The notes below the pieces were generated by a model that did no database searches, had not been told where the DNA came from, and saw nothing but the letters and a program-made list of their open reading frames with translations. DNA of 64,000 nucleotides from assembly GCA_914767885.1 (NCBI GenBank), contig CAJZBQ010000036.1:434001-498000 (forward strand), written 5' to 3'. The stretch is from Blepharisma stoltei (lineage: Eukaryota; Ciliophora; Heterotrichea; Heterotrichida; Blepharismidae). Within the stretch, counting starts at the first letter, position 1. Every line of letters begins with the position of its first letter. Shown here one piece after another: positions 52,272 to 63,700 of the stretch. A program made the translations under genes and the position numbers.

Positions 52272-53204
52272 TTACCTACTCTTCGCCAAGACAAGAGAGC
52301 ACTTAGGACATCTGTGTATCCTTAACTTACTTATCCACTCAGGAGCTCTGCAGCATGAAGCGATTGTTGAAAATACTTTTATAAAAGGTCGAGGGATTTT
52401 TGCACTAAAATCCAATGAAGTATGCACAACTTCTTTGCAAAAATGACAATAAGCTGTGCAAGGCATATTCCCAAATACAGGCAAGCTACCTCTCACAGAA
52501 GTCTCATATTGGAATTTTCCCACTTCGAGTTCTATGGACTCACATTTATCTGTATCTGTATGTGTCCGAGTTGTGCATGTAGTTGTAGCTGTTGGGACTT
52601 TCTTATGAAAATTGTTCTTTAACTCCCCTGTTTGTTCTAGAGAGTCAACAAAAGTCCTATCTTTTTCATTTGTCGTCTCCTCTCCGTGGCCTAAATAAAT
52701 GACAGAGTCACAATCACTCAGGTTCCTCCCATGATGTGACCCAGTACTCAATGGGCTTAAATTTTTCACGAGAAATTTATTTTCATCATTCACTTGCTTT
52801 TCTGCATATTTTACTTGCTGTGAAATTTCACTAAAAATCTGTTCATTAGAGACATCCATTGGAACACAAATGCTGCTGCTCCTCTTGTGTGAATGTTTAC
52901 GAGTGTAGTTTGGAGGAGGCTGTGGAGATGTTTCTATTGTGTAGTTTAAGAGCTTCCCTGACTTTAAATCCATAGGAACTTCTTTTATTGGATCTGGATC
53001 ATTGATGATATCAGCTGGCAAAATTTCATCATCAATGATTTGTGATTGACGGATGTTAGTGTATCGTCGCTGAGATATTCGAGATAAAGATTGCTTGTGC
53101 TCAGATGAAAAAATTTGCTCACTATTTGCCCTTTGGACTGTTTGCGGAGTCTCTTTGAGGAGATCTTCAAGTTGTTTTTCTGGAGTCTCGAAATTGGCTT
53201 TCAT
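52272..53204 (-). CDS. LITAF-domain-like protein
   Basis: 310 residues, ATG 53204 to TAA 52272-52274. The first 220 residues are polar and probably disordered. The C-terminal domain has C-H-F-C-K-E-V-V-H-T, a hydrophobic middle (I-K-V-F-S-T-I-A-S-C-C), then H-R-C-P-K-C. This is the split C-x-x-C..H-x-C-P-x-C zinc site around a membrane-inserting segment seen in LITAF/SIMPLE proteins of endosomal and lysosomal membranes. Confidence 0.8.
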   Translation of the reverse strand: MKANFETPEKQLEDLLKETPQTVQRANSEQIFSSEHKQSLSRISQRRYTNIRQSQIIDDEILPADIINDPDPIKEVPMDLKSGKLLNYTIETSPQPPPNYTRKHSHKRSSSICVPMDVSNEQIFSEISQQVKYAEKQVNDENKFLVKNLSPLSTGSHHGRNLSDCDSVIYLGHGEETTNEKDRTFVDSLEQTGELKNNFHKKVPTATTTCTTRTHTDTDKCESIELEVGKFQYETSVRGSLPVFGNMPCTAYCHFCKEVVHTSLDFSAKIPRPFIKVFSTIASCCRAPEWISKLRIHRCPKCSLVLAKSR

Positions 53205-53488
53205 AAAGCAGTTGATTATTTAAATATGAAAGTGAATTTGAAAATAAAATTTATTGAATTATAGGGAAAATAATTCAGTTCATTAAGCAGTGATATGCTC
53301 TTATTAAAAGCATTAAAAATTAATTAAAACTGCTTAGCAAAGCTTTTATTAATAATAAAAATTCTAGAAATTAAAATTAATACACTTTAAGCTTATAATT
53401 AATACCATTTAGTGATTTACAAATATTTTAAATATAGAATATTATAAACATAAATTAATTAGTTAGGCTCAATTAATATATAAATAGA

Positions 53489-54562
53489 ATGGAAGAACCA
53501 GTTCCTGCAGGGAAAACAAAATTTACGTCCGGAGGAACGACATTTATAGTTGATGACCGCTATGAATATATCAAAAAGATAGGGCACGGAGCGTATGGAG
53601 TAGTTGTTGCAGCGATAGACCATCAAACTAATACGAAAGTTGGTATCAAAAAGATCCCAAATGCATTTGAAGACTTGATTGATGCTAAAAGGATTCTTCG
53701 TGAGATTAAGCTTTTAGGCTTCTTCGACCATGAGAATGTGATTAGCTTACTTGATGTGCAGCTTCCTCCAGCTAGGACAGGCTACAACGATATTTATATC
53801 GTAACTGATCTGATGGAGACAGATCTACACCGAGTGATTTACTCCAGACAAGATCTAACTGACGATCATATCCAATATTTCATGTATCAACTCTTAAGAG
53901 GCGTCCTTTATATACACTCTGCCAATGTAATTCATAGAGACTTGAAACCATCCAACTTACTTCTTAATAAAAACTGTGACTTGAAGATCTGCGACCTCGG
54001 ACTTGCCAGAGGCTATGACAGAGAAACTGAAAACTTAACTGAATATGTGGTAACCAGGTGGTATCGGGCACCTGAGGTAATTTTGAATTCATCTATGTAT
54101 ACCAAACAAATCGATATATGAAGCTGCGGGTGCATTTTTGCTGAGTTACTTGGCAGAGCCCCGCTATTTCCTGGTGAAGATTATCTTGACCAGGTACAAA
54201 GAGTCATTGGCGTATTAGGAACTCCTAATTCTGAAGACATGAATTTCATTGGAAACCCAGCTGCAAGGAGATTTATATCAAAACTCCCGAAAAGAGAAAA
54301 AATGAGATGGCAGACTTTGTACCCTAAAGCAAATCCGGTTGCTTTGGAGCTTATCGACAAAATGCTTGTGTTCAACCCTGAAAAAAGATGGACTGTTGAG
54401 CAGTGCCTCGGCCACCCTTATTTTCAAGATTTGCATAATCCTGAAGAAGAGCCTCTTGCAAGTGAGCCTTTTGATTGGAGCTTTGATAATTTCGAACCTA
54501 CAAGAGATCTACTGACGAACTTTATATATGAAGAAGCTCTGAAATTCCATCCAATAAATTAA
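53489..54562 (+). CDS. Mitogen-activated protein kinase (ERK type, TEY)
   Basis: 357 residues, ATG 53489 to TAA 54560-54562. Gly loop [11 protein letters not shown] lysine K54 (G-I-K-K-I), catalytic H-R-D-L-K-P-S-N, activation loop with T184-E185-Y186 and [12 protein letters not shown] 54119-54121 supplies the invariant Trp of D-I-W-S-C-G-C. The metal-binding D-F-G is D-L-G here. The C-terminal common-docking region is short. Phosphorelay kinase, activated by dual phosphorylation of T-E-Y. Confidence 0.95.
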
Positions 54563-54778
54563 ATCATTGCTTGGACTATAACTACTTGCTAATAAATTTC
54601 TAATTAAGCAAGTCTTTGCATAAATGAGAAATGCCTTGCCATTTCTGAGAGTTTAAATATAAATCTCGGCGTCCATCTTTATCCCATCACTCAGATTGGG
54701 AAATATTATGACTAATAACTTAAGAAAATTTGATCTCAGAATTTACTGTAAAACATTGATGGACGTCTAATAATAAAA

Positions 54779-57700
54779 ATGGGAAATTCAGCGAGTGACA
54801 TCGTCTCGCGTGTTACAGGCCTCACTAATGAAAATCTCTCAAAAAACCAAGCCCAAGATTTAGAGTTATTAGAAGATCCAAGCTTCGTTTTCAGCCCAAA
54901 TAAGCTTATGTGCAGGGTGGATCTCGACCCATATACAGTGCCTGGATCTGATAGCTTACGAGCGAAAGAAGATGATGTAGGAAACCAAGACGAAGAATCC
55001 ATGATCTGCAGTCTCAACAACATTGATAGGCTCAGGGAAAAGCACCAGGATGCTTGCAAAGCCTTGCTGGAAGATATTTTGAGAAAAAGAGGAGACGACC
55101 CGAATTCCAGAGAAATGACCTTGAGACTCCAAGGTCTCTGCAGAATTTTTGAAGCTCTGCTCAGGGTGGACGAGAGAGTTAAGAGAAGAAACGAAGAAGA
55201 CAAAAAGATCGAGCCAATCAAGCCTAAAGCGCTGTCTCCTATTGTGAGAACCACTATGAAATTTGGTTTGAACAGCCTTTTCCACGTCGTGGATGTAATG
55301 GGAAAGGCAAACCCTCAAGTCTACAAATTCATGATTTCACACACTTCAGAAGTCCTTTCAGACATTGAGCCTTTGTCGCTGAAAACAGACGACATCAGTA
55401 TCAATTCATCGATTGAAAAAATCGTAAATTTTTTCGAGAAAGTCTTGAGTGGAGAAATCAAAGAGATAGCCGACGAAGACAGGCTGTCCAGCATTTCTTC
55501 ATTGCTAGCAATTGCTTTGGCAACAGGGAATTTATCGTCTATTTTGACGTTGGCTTCCCAATTCATGAAATTAAGCCGGTCCCCCAATTTGACTTTATTA
55601 ATGAAATCGATTTCTCCGCTTTTGAAAAGCTTTAATGACCTGATTAATTTTTCAGAATACTTGGCATGGGATGCAGAAAAATGCTCAAGCAATTTAAAAC
55701 TTTCTATTAATAAGCAGTCACTTGCTGCTAACCAAACATCGAATAACTCTTGTCTTTCTCAGCAGTATTTTACAAGTGGCATGCATTATTTTGAAGTGGC
55801 CTTAGACAACTATAATGATGCTGTATATTTTGGAGTTGTTGATTCGAATTATACAAGTTTTAATGCGTTTTATGACTCAAACCTTGTTTCTTTTGTATAT
55901 CAATCTACTGGATCTATCTTAAAACAATCTGCGGAAGTAGAGAAGTTTGAAAAGTCAAAATCTGGAGACAGGATTGGGATTTTTCTTAATATGGAGGCAA
56001 AAACTGTTACCTTTTATAAAAATGGAGTCAGGGAACAAAAAGGAAATTATGGCCCAGTCCCTGATAAGGTAAGAATTTTTGTAAGCCTATACGGCACTGT
56101 TGGAGCATCAATAGTTACAAACCCAGATATTCCAAGTGATGTTAAAGAAGAAATGCTCAAATTTCACAAACAAATCAATCCTGCTGAGCCTCCGTTAATC
56201 GAAAAATTATCAAAGGAAATAAATGACGGAGAATTTCTCGATATCATGCCCTGTGAAATATCCTCATTTATTCTCCAAAAGCTTGCAAATCTCAACGATC
56301 CAATTCTCCAATTGATTGGAAATGGAGAAAAAATCGCAATCCAAAAGCAAACAGGCATCGCATTGGATATTAAGCTTGGAATTTTTGATCTTTTGGACTC
56401 TATCTTGCTGGCTTTTATTGAATGTGGTAGAGATGAAGAAAGAGTTCCTGCAGAAATTTGTCACAACACAATAGCATCTACAGTAAAACTCATGAGAGCT
56501 CACCTTTTGGCCTCAACAATGTTTCAGGATGTCTCTCTGCCAAAGGAAAAAAGACACCAAATAATGGAACACATGACTCACGTTTTGGACTTTTTCCCTG
56601 ACACTTCTGCATCTGAAGAAGCAACCAAAGCTCTGTCAAGCTGCTTTTCAGTCTTTTATCAAGACTCTCAAGAAAAGCTCAGCTATCTGATTGATAGATT
56701 AGTGGACTTCAAAGACTGCAAGCAACAGTCAGGAATTTTTAAAGACTTGCAAGACAAAATCTTTTTGGAAATGGCAATTCCTATCAAGCTTTATCCAGCA
56801 CTGGATATTGTTGACGATGATTCATATGCAAAAATATAGATTTTTCCATTCAATAGCGCGATAAGGTGCTTTCCCTGGTAGGACCAAAAGACCTTGAACA
56901 AATGAAGGGTTGCTTTTCCTTTATCACTAGTGAGACACATAAGATAAATGATAATTTGGGCCCAATTCAGTCTAGAGAGCTTTTAGAAATGCTATTGCCA
57001 AAGATACATTTTTGGTCCGTCAAATGATTCTGACGAGCCAATCTGACCAGCACTTGAAATAAAAAAAGACTAATTACTTTTATTTTATTTTTGGTCATTA
57101 GTATGATCAGAAATTTTTAAAAACGTAATAATTAATATAATGAATTTAACGTACGCCAAAACGTTATGATCCAAAAAAAATCAATAATACATAATGATGG
57201 GTAATTTTTTTATTGCTTATTTACGCCATTTTTTTTAAATTTAAATTTAATAAAGAAAAGCCAGATGCGACCATCACATCGATAGGATACAAAAGAATTC
57301 AAGCAATTTCCATTACTTAAATTAAAATTCATTTAAAATTATTAAGATCTGCAATAAAATCACTTAAAATTAGTTCATAGGAACTCGCTTAATGATAGGT
57401 AACTTTTTTATTGTTCGTTTTTAAGCATTTTTTTTTAATTTAAATTTAATAAAGAAAAGCAGATATGATCATCACATCGATATGAGCATAAGAATTCAAG
57501 TAATTTCCATTAGTTAAATAAAAATTAATTTAAAATTATTGAGACTTGCATTTAAATCACTTAAAAATTTTGCATAGGAACTCGCTTAATGATGGGTAAA
57601 TTTTTTTATTGCTCGTTCAAGCCATTTTTTTTAATAATTTTAATTTAATTAAGAAAAGCAGATGCGTCATCACATCGATTCGATACAAAAGAAATCAAGG

Positions 57701-60700
57701 ACTTTCCATTAGTTAAATCAAAATTCATTTAAATTATTGAGATTTGCATTTAAATCACTTAAAAATTTTGCATAGGAACTCGCTTAATGGTGGGTAACTT
57801 TTTTTATTGTTCGTTCAAACCCATTTTTTTTAATAATTTTAATTTAATTAAGAAAAGCAGATGCGATTATCACATCGATTCGATATAAAAGAAATCAAGG
57901 ACTTTCCATTAGTTAAATCAAAATTCATTTAAAATTATTGAGATTTAAATTTAAATCACTTAAAAAAATTTTTCATAAGAACTCGCTTAATGATGGTAAC
58001 TTTTTTTATTGTTCGTTCAAGCCATTTTTTTATTAAAAAATTTAATAAAGAAAATCCAAATTCAAAGATAAGATCAATATCGAACAAATGAATTCAAGCA
58101 ATTTCCATTAGTTAAATAAAAAATTCATTCAAAATCACAAAGATTTGCATTTAAATCACTTAAAATTCTTCATAGCAACTTCTTTAATGATGGGAAACTT
58201 ATTTTCTTTATTGAATTTAATATAAAAAAAATGGCTTAAGCGAACCATAAAAAAAGTTACCCATCATTAAGCGAGTTCCTATGCAAAACTTTTAATTATT
58301 TAAATGCAAATCTTTATGATTTTGAATGAATTTTTTATTTAACTAATGGAAATTGCTTGAATTCATTTGTTCGATATTGATCTTATGTTTGCGTCTGGAT
58401 TTTCTTTATAAAATAAAATTAAAAAAATGGCTTAGCGAACAATAAAAAAAGTTACCCATCATTAAGCGAGTTCCTATGCAAAACTTTTAAGTGATTTAAA
58501 TGCAAATCTTTGTGATTTTGAATGAATTTTTATTTAACTAATGGAAATTGCTTGAATTCATTTGTTCGATATTGATCTTATCTTTGAATTTGGATTTAAA
58601 ATAAAAAAAAATGGCTTGAACGAACCATAAAAAAAGTTACCCATCATTAAGCGAGCTCTTATGCAAAATTTTCAGCGATTTAAATGCAAATCTCAATAAT
58701 TTTAAATGAATTTTGATTTAACTAATGGAAATTGCTTGAATTTATTTGTATCGAATCGATGTGATGATCGCATTCTGTTTTTCTTTGTTAAATTTAAATT
58801 AAAAAAAATGGCTTAAACGAACAATAAAAAAAGTTACCCATCATTAAGTGAGTTCCTATGAACTAATTTTAAGCGATTTGACTGCAGATCTTTATGATTT
58901 TAAATGAATTTTGATTTAACTAATGGAAAGTTCTTGAATTATTTTTCATCTTATCGATGACATTGATAGGATACCAAATAATTCAAAAAACTTTCCATTC
59001 GTTAAATAAAAATACATTCAAATCTATTAAGATCAATAGTAAAATCACTTACTCCCCCCCCCCCCCTCCGTGAGCGAACAAAAAAATTTTGTTCGCTCAC
59101 GGAGGGGGGTTAATTTTTTTTTTTTAAAAAAAAATTTATATATAAATTTTTATAAAAAAATATTTTTTTCGAAATTTAAAAAAATCCTAATTTGCAAAAA
59201 TTGGGAAGCAAATATTAATTTAATTTGCAAAATTTATGTTTTAAAACGCAATTTGTTTAAAATTAAACAGAATTAGCTCTAGATTTCATTATACTAATTA
59301 TCACTTATATATCAAAATTTTTTTCCATTAAAATTTTTTCTATTAAAAAAATTTTTGTTCACTCACGGAGGGTGGGTTTTTGGTCAAAAAATGGCGATTT
59401 TTCTAATGGTTTTGTTCGCTCACGGAGGGGGGGGGGGGAGTTAAAAATTTTTATAAGAACTCGCTTAATGATGAAACCTTTTTTATTATTCTCTTAAGCC
59501 ATTTTTTTACAATTTAAAATTTAATTAACTAACCCCCCCCCTCCGTGAGCGAACAAAACCATTAGAAAAATCGCCATTTTTTGACCAAAAACCCACCCTC
59601 CGTGAGTGAACAAAAATTTTTTTAATAGAAAAAATTTTAATGGAAAAAATTTTGATATATAAGTGATAATTAGTATAATGAAATCTAGAGCTAATTCTGT
59701 TTTAATTTTAAACAAATTGCGTTTTTAAAACATAAATTTTGCAAATTAAATTAATATTTGCTTCCCAATTTTTGCAAATTAGGATTTTTTTAAATTTCGA
59801 AAAAAAAAATATTTTTTATAAAATTTATATATAAATTTTTTTTAAAAAAAAAAATTAACCCCCCTCCGTGAGCGAACAAAATTGTTTTGTTCGCTCACGG
59901 AGGGGGGGGGGGGAGTAAGAAAAAACCAAATGCGATCATCACATCGATAGGATGCAAAAGAATTCAAGGAATTTCCATTACTTAAATAAAAGTTTATTCA
60001 AAATCACAAAGATGTGCATTTAAAACACTTTAAAATTTATTTGTAGGAACTCGCTTAATGACGGGTAACTTTTTTATTGTTCACTTAAGCCATTTTTTTT
60101 TAATTTAAATTTAATTAAGAAAAACCAGATGCAACCATTACATCGATAGGATGCAAAATAATTCAAGGACTTTCCATTAGTTAAATCAAGATCATTTAAA
60201 ATTATTGAGATTTGCATTTAAATCACTTAAAAATTTTGCATAGGAACTCGCTTAATGATGGGTAACTTTTTTATTGTTCGTTTAAGCCCATTTTTTTTTA
60301 ATTTAAATTTAATAAAGAAAAACAGAATGCGATCATCACATCGATTCGATACAAATAAATTCAAGCAATTTCCATTAGTTAAATCAAAATTCATTTAAAA
60401 TTATTGAGATTTAAATTTAAATCACTTAAAAATTTTGCATAAAAACTCGCTTAATGATGGGTAACTTTTTTATTGTTCGCTTAAGCCATTTTTTTTTAAT
60501 TTAAATCTAATAAAGAAAATCCAAATTCAAAGATAAGATCAATATCGAACAAATGAATTCAAGCAATTTCCATTAGTTAAATCAAAATTCATTTAAATTC
60601 ATAAAGATTTGCATTTAAATCATTTAAAAGTTTTGCATAGGGAACTCGCTTAATGATGGGTAACTTTTTTTTATTGTTCGTTCAAGCCATTTTTTTTAAT

Positions 60701-63700
60701 TTTATTTTATAAAGAAAAACAGATGCAAACATAAGATCAATATCGAACAAATGAATTCAAGCAATTTCCATTAGTTAAATTTAAAATTCATTTAAAATCA
60801 TTGTGATTTGCAATCAAATCAATCAAAAATCCTTCATAGAAAGTCGCTTAATGATGAGTAACTTATTCTTTTGTGTCCGAAGGATGTAATGATCGCATCT
60901 GGCATTTCTTCATTAAATTTAAATTAAAAAAAATGGCTTGAGCGAACATTATAAAAAGTTACCCATCATTTATGAAAACATTTTAAATGATTTTACGATT
61001 GATCTTGATGAATTTAAATAAATTTTGATTCAACTAATGGAAATTGCTTGAATTCTTATGCTTCATATCGATATGATGATCGCATCTGGTTTTTCTTTAT
61101 TAAATTTTTAATAAAAAAATGGCTTGAACGAGCAATAAAAAAGTTATCCATCATTAAGCGAGTTCCTATGCAAAATTTTTAAGTGATTTAAATGCAAATC
61201 TTTGTGATTTTGAATGAATTTTTATTTAACTAATGGAAATTGCTTGAATTCATTTGTTCGATATTGATCTTATCTTTGAATTTGGATTTTCTTTATTAAA
61301 TTTAAATTAAAAAAAAATGGCTTAAGCGAACAATAAAAAAAGTAACCCGTCTTTAAGCGAGTTCATATAACTAAATTTTTAAGTGATTTAAATGCAAATC
61401 TCAATGATTTTGAATTAATATTTATTTAATTAATGGAAATTCCTTGATTTCTTTTGCATCCTATCGATGTGATGGTCGCATCTGGCTTTTCTTTATTAAA
61501 TTTTATTTAAAAAAAAATTGCGGAAACAAGCCATAAAAATGTTACCATATTATCTGATAATTGATTTTCTTATTGATCATGGTTTTTTTTGGCGTACGCT
61601 AAATTCATCATTTTAATTATGACATTTTTAAAAGTTTCTGATCATACTAATGATCAGAAAAAATAAATAAAAGTAATTAGTCTTTTTTTATTTCAAGTGC
61701 TGGTCAGAATTGGCTCGTCAGAATCATTTGACGGACCAAAAATGTATCTTTGGCAATAGCATTTCTAAAAGTTCTCTAGACTGAAATAGTCCCAAATTAT
61801 CATTTATCCTATTTGCTGGACTAGTGATAAAGGAAAAGTAGACCTTCATTTGTACAAGGTCTTTTGGTCCTACCAGGGAAAGCACCTTATCGCGCTATTG
61901 AAGGGAAAAATCTATAGAAAAATATTTACTGCTGGCAAGTGAAGAAGCTGCCAGGGCTTCAATGGCTATTATAGATGGAACTGAATCTTCGACTGGGGTA
62001 ATAAAACTGCTCGAAACTTCTCAACTAGTACTTTTTTCTCATGCTGCGAGAGGAAACTATCAAGGAAAATGGCAAAATCTGATTGAATTCTATACTATAA
62101 AAATTTTTACATTATGCGATGGGGTGATAAGACACATCCAAGAATCTCGCGCTGATGGGAATATTAGTGAGAAATTGTATTCTGACATCCAAAAGACAAT
62201 TTTAAAAAATCTTCTCGAAGGCTTACTATATATTTTAATGCTCATTCCCCCCTCCGTGAGCGAACAAAACTATTGGAAAAATCCCTAATTTTGCCAAGAA
62301 CCCACCCTCCGTGAGTGAACAAAAAATATTGATATATAAGTGGTAATTCTTTAATTTTAGAACAGCTTGCATTATAAAACATAGATTTTACAAATTAAAA
62401 TTACAAATTTGTATATAAATTTTCTACAAAAAAAATTAACCCCCTCTTCGAGAGCGAACAAATTTTTTTGTTCGCTCACGGAGGGAGAGTCAGCAAGCTA
62501 GGCTTGAACATGCTTTCACAATTTTTGCCTATTCTTCAAAATTTAATCGCCTCATTATCCCATTTCTACTCTCCTCCTCCAAAACTCACTATAGGGAGTG
62601 GCATTGTAACAGAAAGATATGAAAGTCCACACAACTACCCGGATAACTGGAATGTAACACATTTAATAAAAATCCCACAAGTCAAAAAATATTCATTGAT
62701 TTTTGATGCACAATGTAAAACCGAAAATGGTTGTGACTATCTAGAACTATGAACTGATGAGTCAAAAACTAATAAAATTGCAAGATGGGAAGGAGAAAAC
62801 TTCCCTAATTCCTTTCGCTTGGTTAGCGAGCAAAAAACCTTGCTCGTTAATGAAGGGAGATTAATTATTGTTTGAAAAATTTGATATTCAAATTTTTAAA
62901 TATTTCATTTAAGTTTAAAATTTATGTTTTAGGATACTAAATGTTTAAAATTTATATAATTTCATAGATGCTTTATTAATGGAGCCGCGTAGTTTTTGCC
63001 AAGGAATTTATATCAAACAATTTTTGATCCTAGCCAAGAGTAATTTTACGAAAATATGAATTCTCTAATGGCTTTGTTCAGAAGAGTAAGCAGCCGTTTG
63101 AAGTTTACAATCCTCTTTTATTCTTTACATTCCATTCTGATGGCTCTGTCAATTATTGGGGCTGGAAAATAGAAGTCCAAGCAGAAGTAGAAGCTTCTTA
63201 CTATGAAAAACAGTGGCCAGACACCACAAAAGAAGCTTCCTCAATTCTCTTAGGCTTGATTAGCACAAAGCTGATTTCTGGTGACTTCGAACTTATTCAA
63301 GAAGACGATGAAGTAGTCAAGTTACTGTCTAACCCTCTTCTGATGTATGGAATCAAGGATTCATGCTTAAGAATAGAAAAGCAGCCTGGACCAATAGAAG
63401 AAAGCTTATTGATATTATCAACGACTCCAGGGGTTGGAGAAAAATTAAAGAGAGCTATGCTCACAAGAAGCTATTCAGAAGACGTCAGCAGAAGAGTTGT
63501 TAGGACACAAGAAGTTGCAATATCGCTTGAAGACTATGCCTCGAACTATGGATTCTGGGACGATGTTGTCTACTCTGAAAATAAATTTTTACAAGAATTT
63601 ATATTGGGATCTAATTTGATTATCACAGCATGGAATGAAATAAAGAAACTTTCTGGGGTTGCTGGGCCTGCTTCTAACGTAGGAGGTGCAGACATGGACA

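Larger units (their letters stand above)
57190..61560. repeat. Satellite array of about 197-bp units in alternating orientation
   Basis: The unit landmark GAACTCGCTTAATGATGGG recurs at 57381, 57578, 57776, 57979 and 58175 (spacing 196-203). It is then in reverse (CATCATTAAGCGAGTTC) to about 58960, forward again about 59460-60860, and reverse 60880-61560. Other shared blocks are CAATTTCCATTAGTTAAAT and CATTTAAATCACTTAAAA. The blocks make the whole IES a nested palindrome. Confidence 0.92.
56835..61914. mobile_element. Composite 5.08-kb IES in the SPRY gene
   Basis: Starts TATAGATTTTTCC and ends with its complement (TA 56835-56836 and 61915-61916). The TIR arms are about 340 bases, with GGTGCTTTCCCTGGTAGG and GGTCCGTCAAATGATTCTG on both sides. 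Removal joins S-Y-A-K-I to E-K-Y-L-L-L-A-S in frame. The interior is satellite-like plus two nested MITEs. There is no open frame of note and no transposase. Confidence 0.95.

Noticed and set aside
59070-59276. 68-codon open frame
   Set aside because: Lies wholly within a nested MITE and is made of Lys/Asn/Phe runs from A+T-rich DNA.
57190-61560. CRISPR-like regular repeats
   Set aside because: Units are about 197 bp, diverged, in both orientations and without spacers; this is a satellite array in a eukaryotic germline element.
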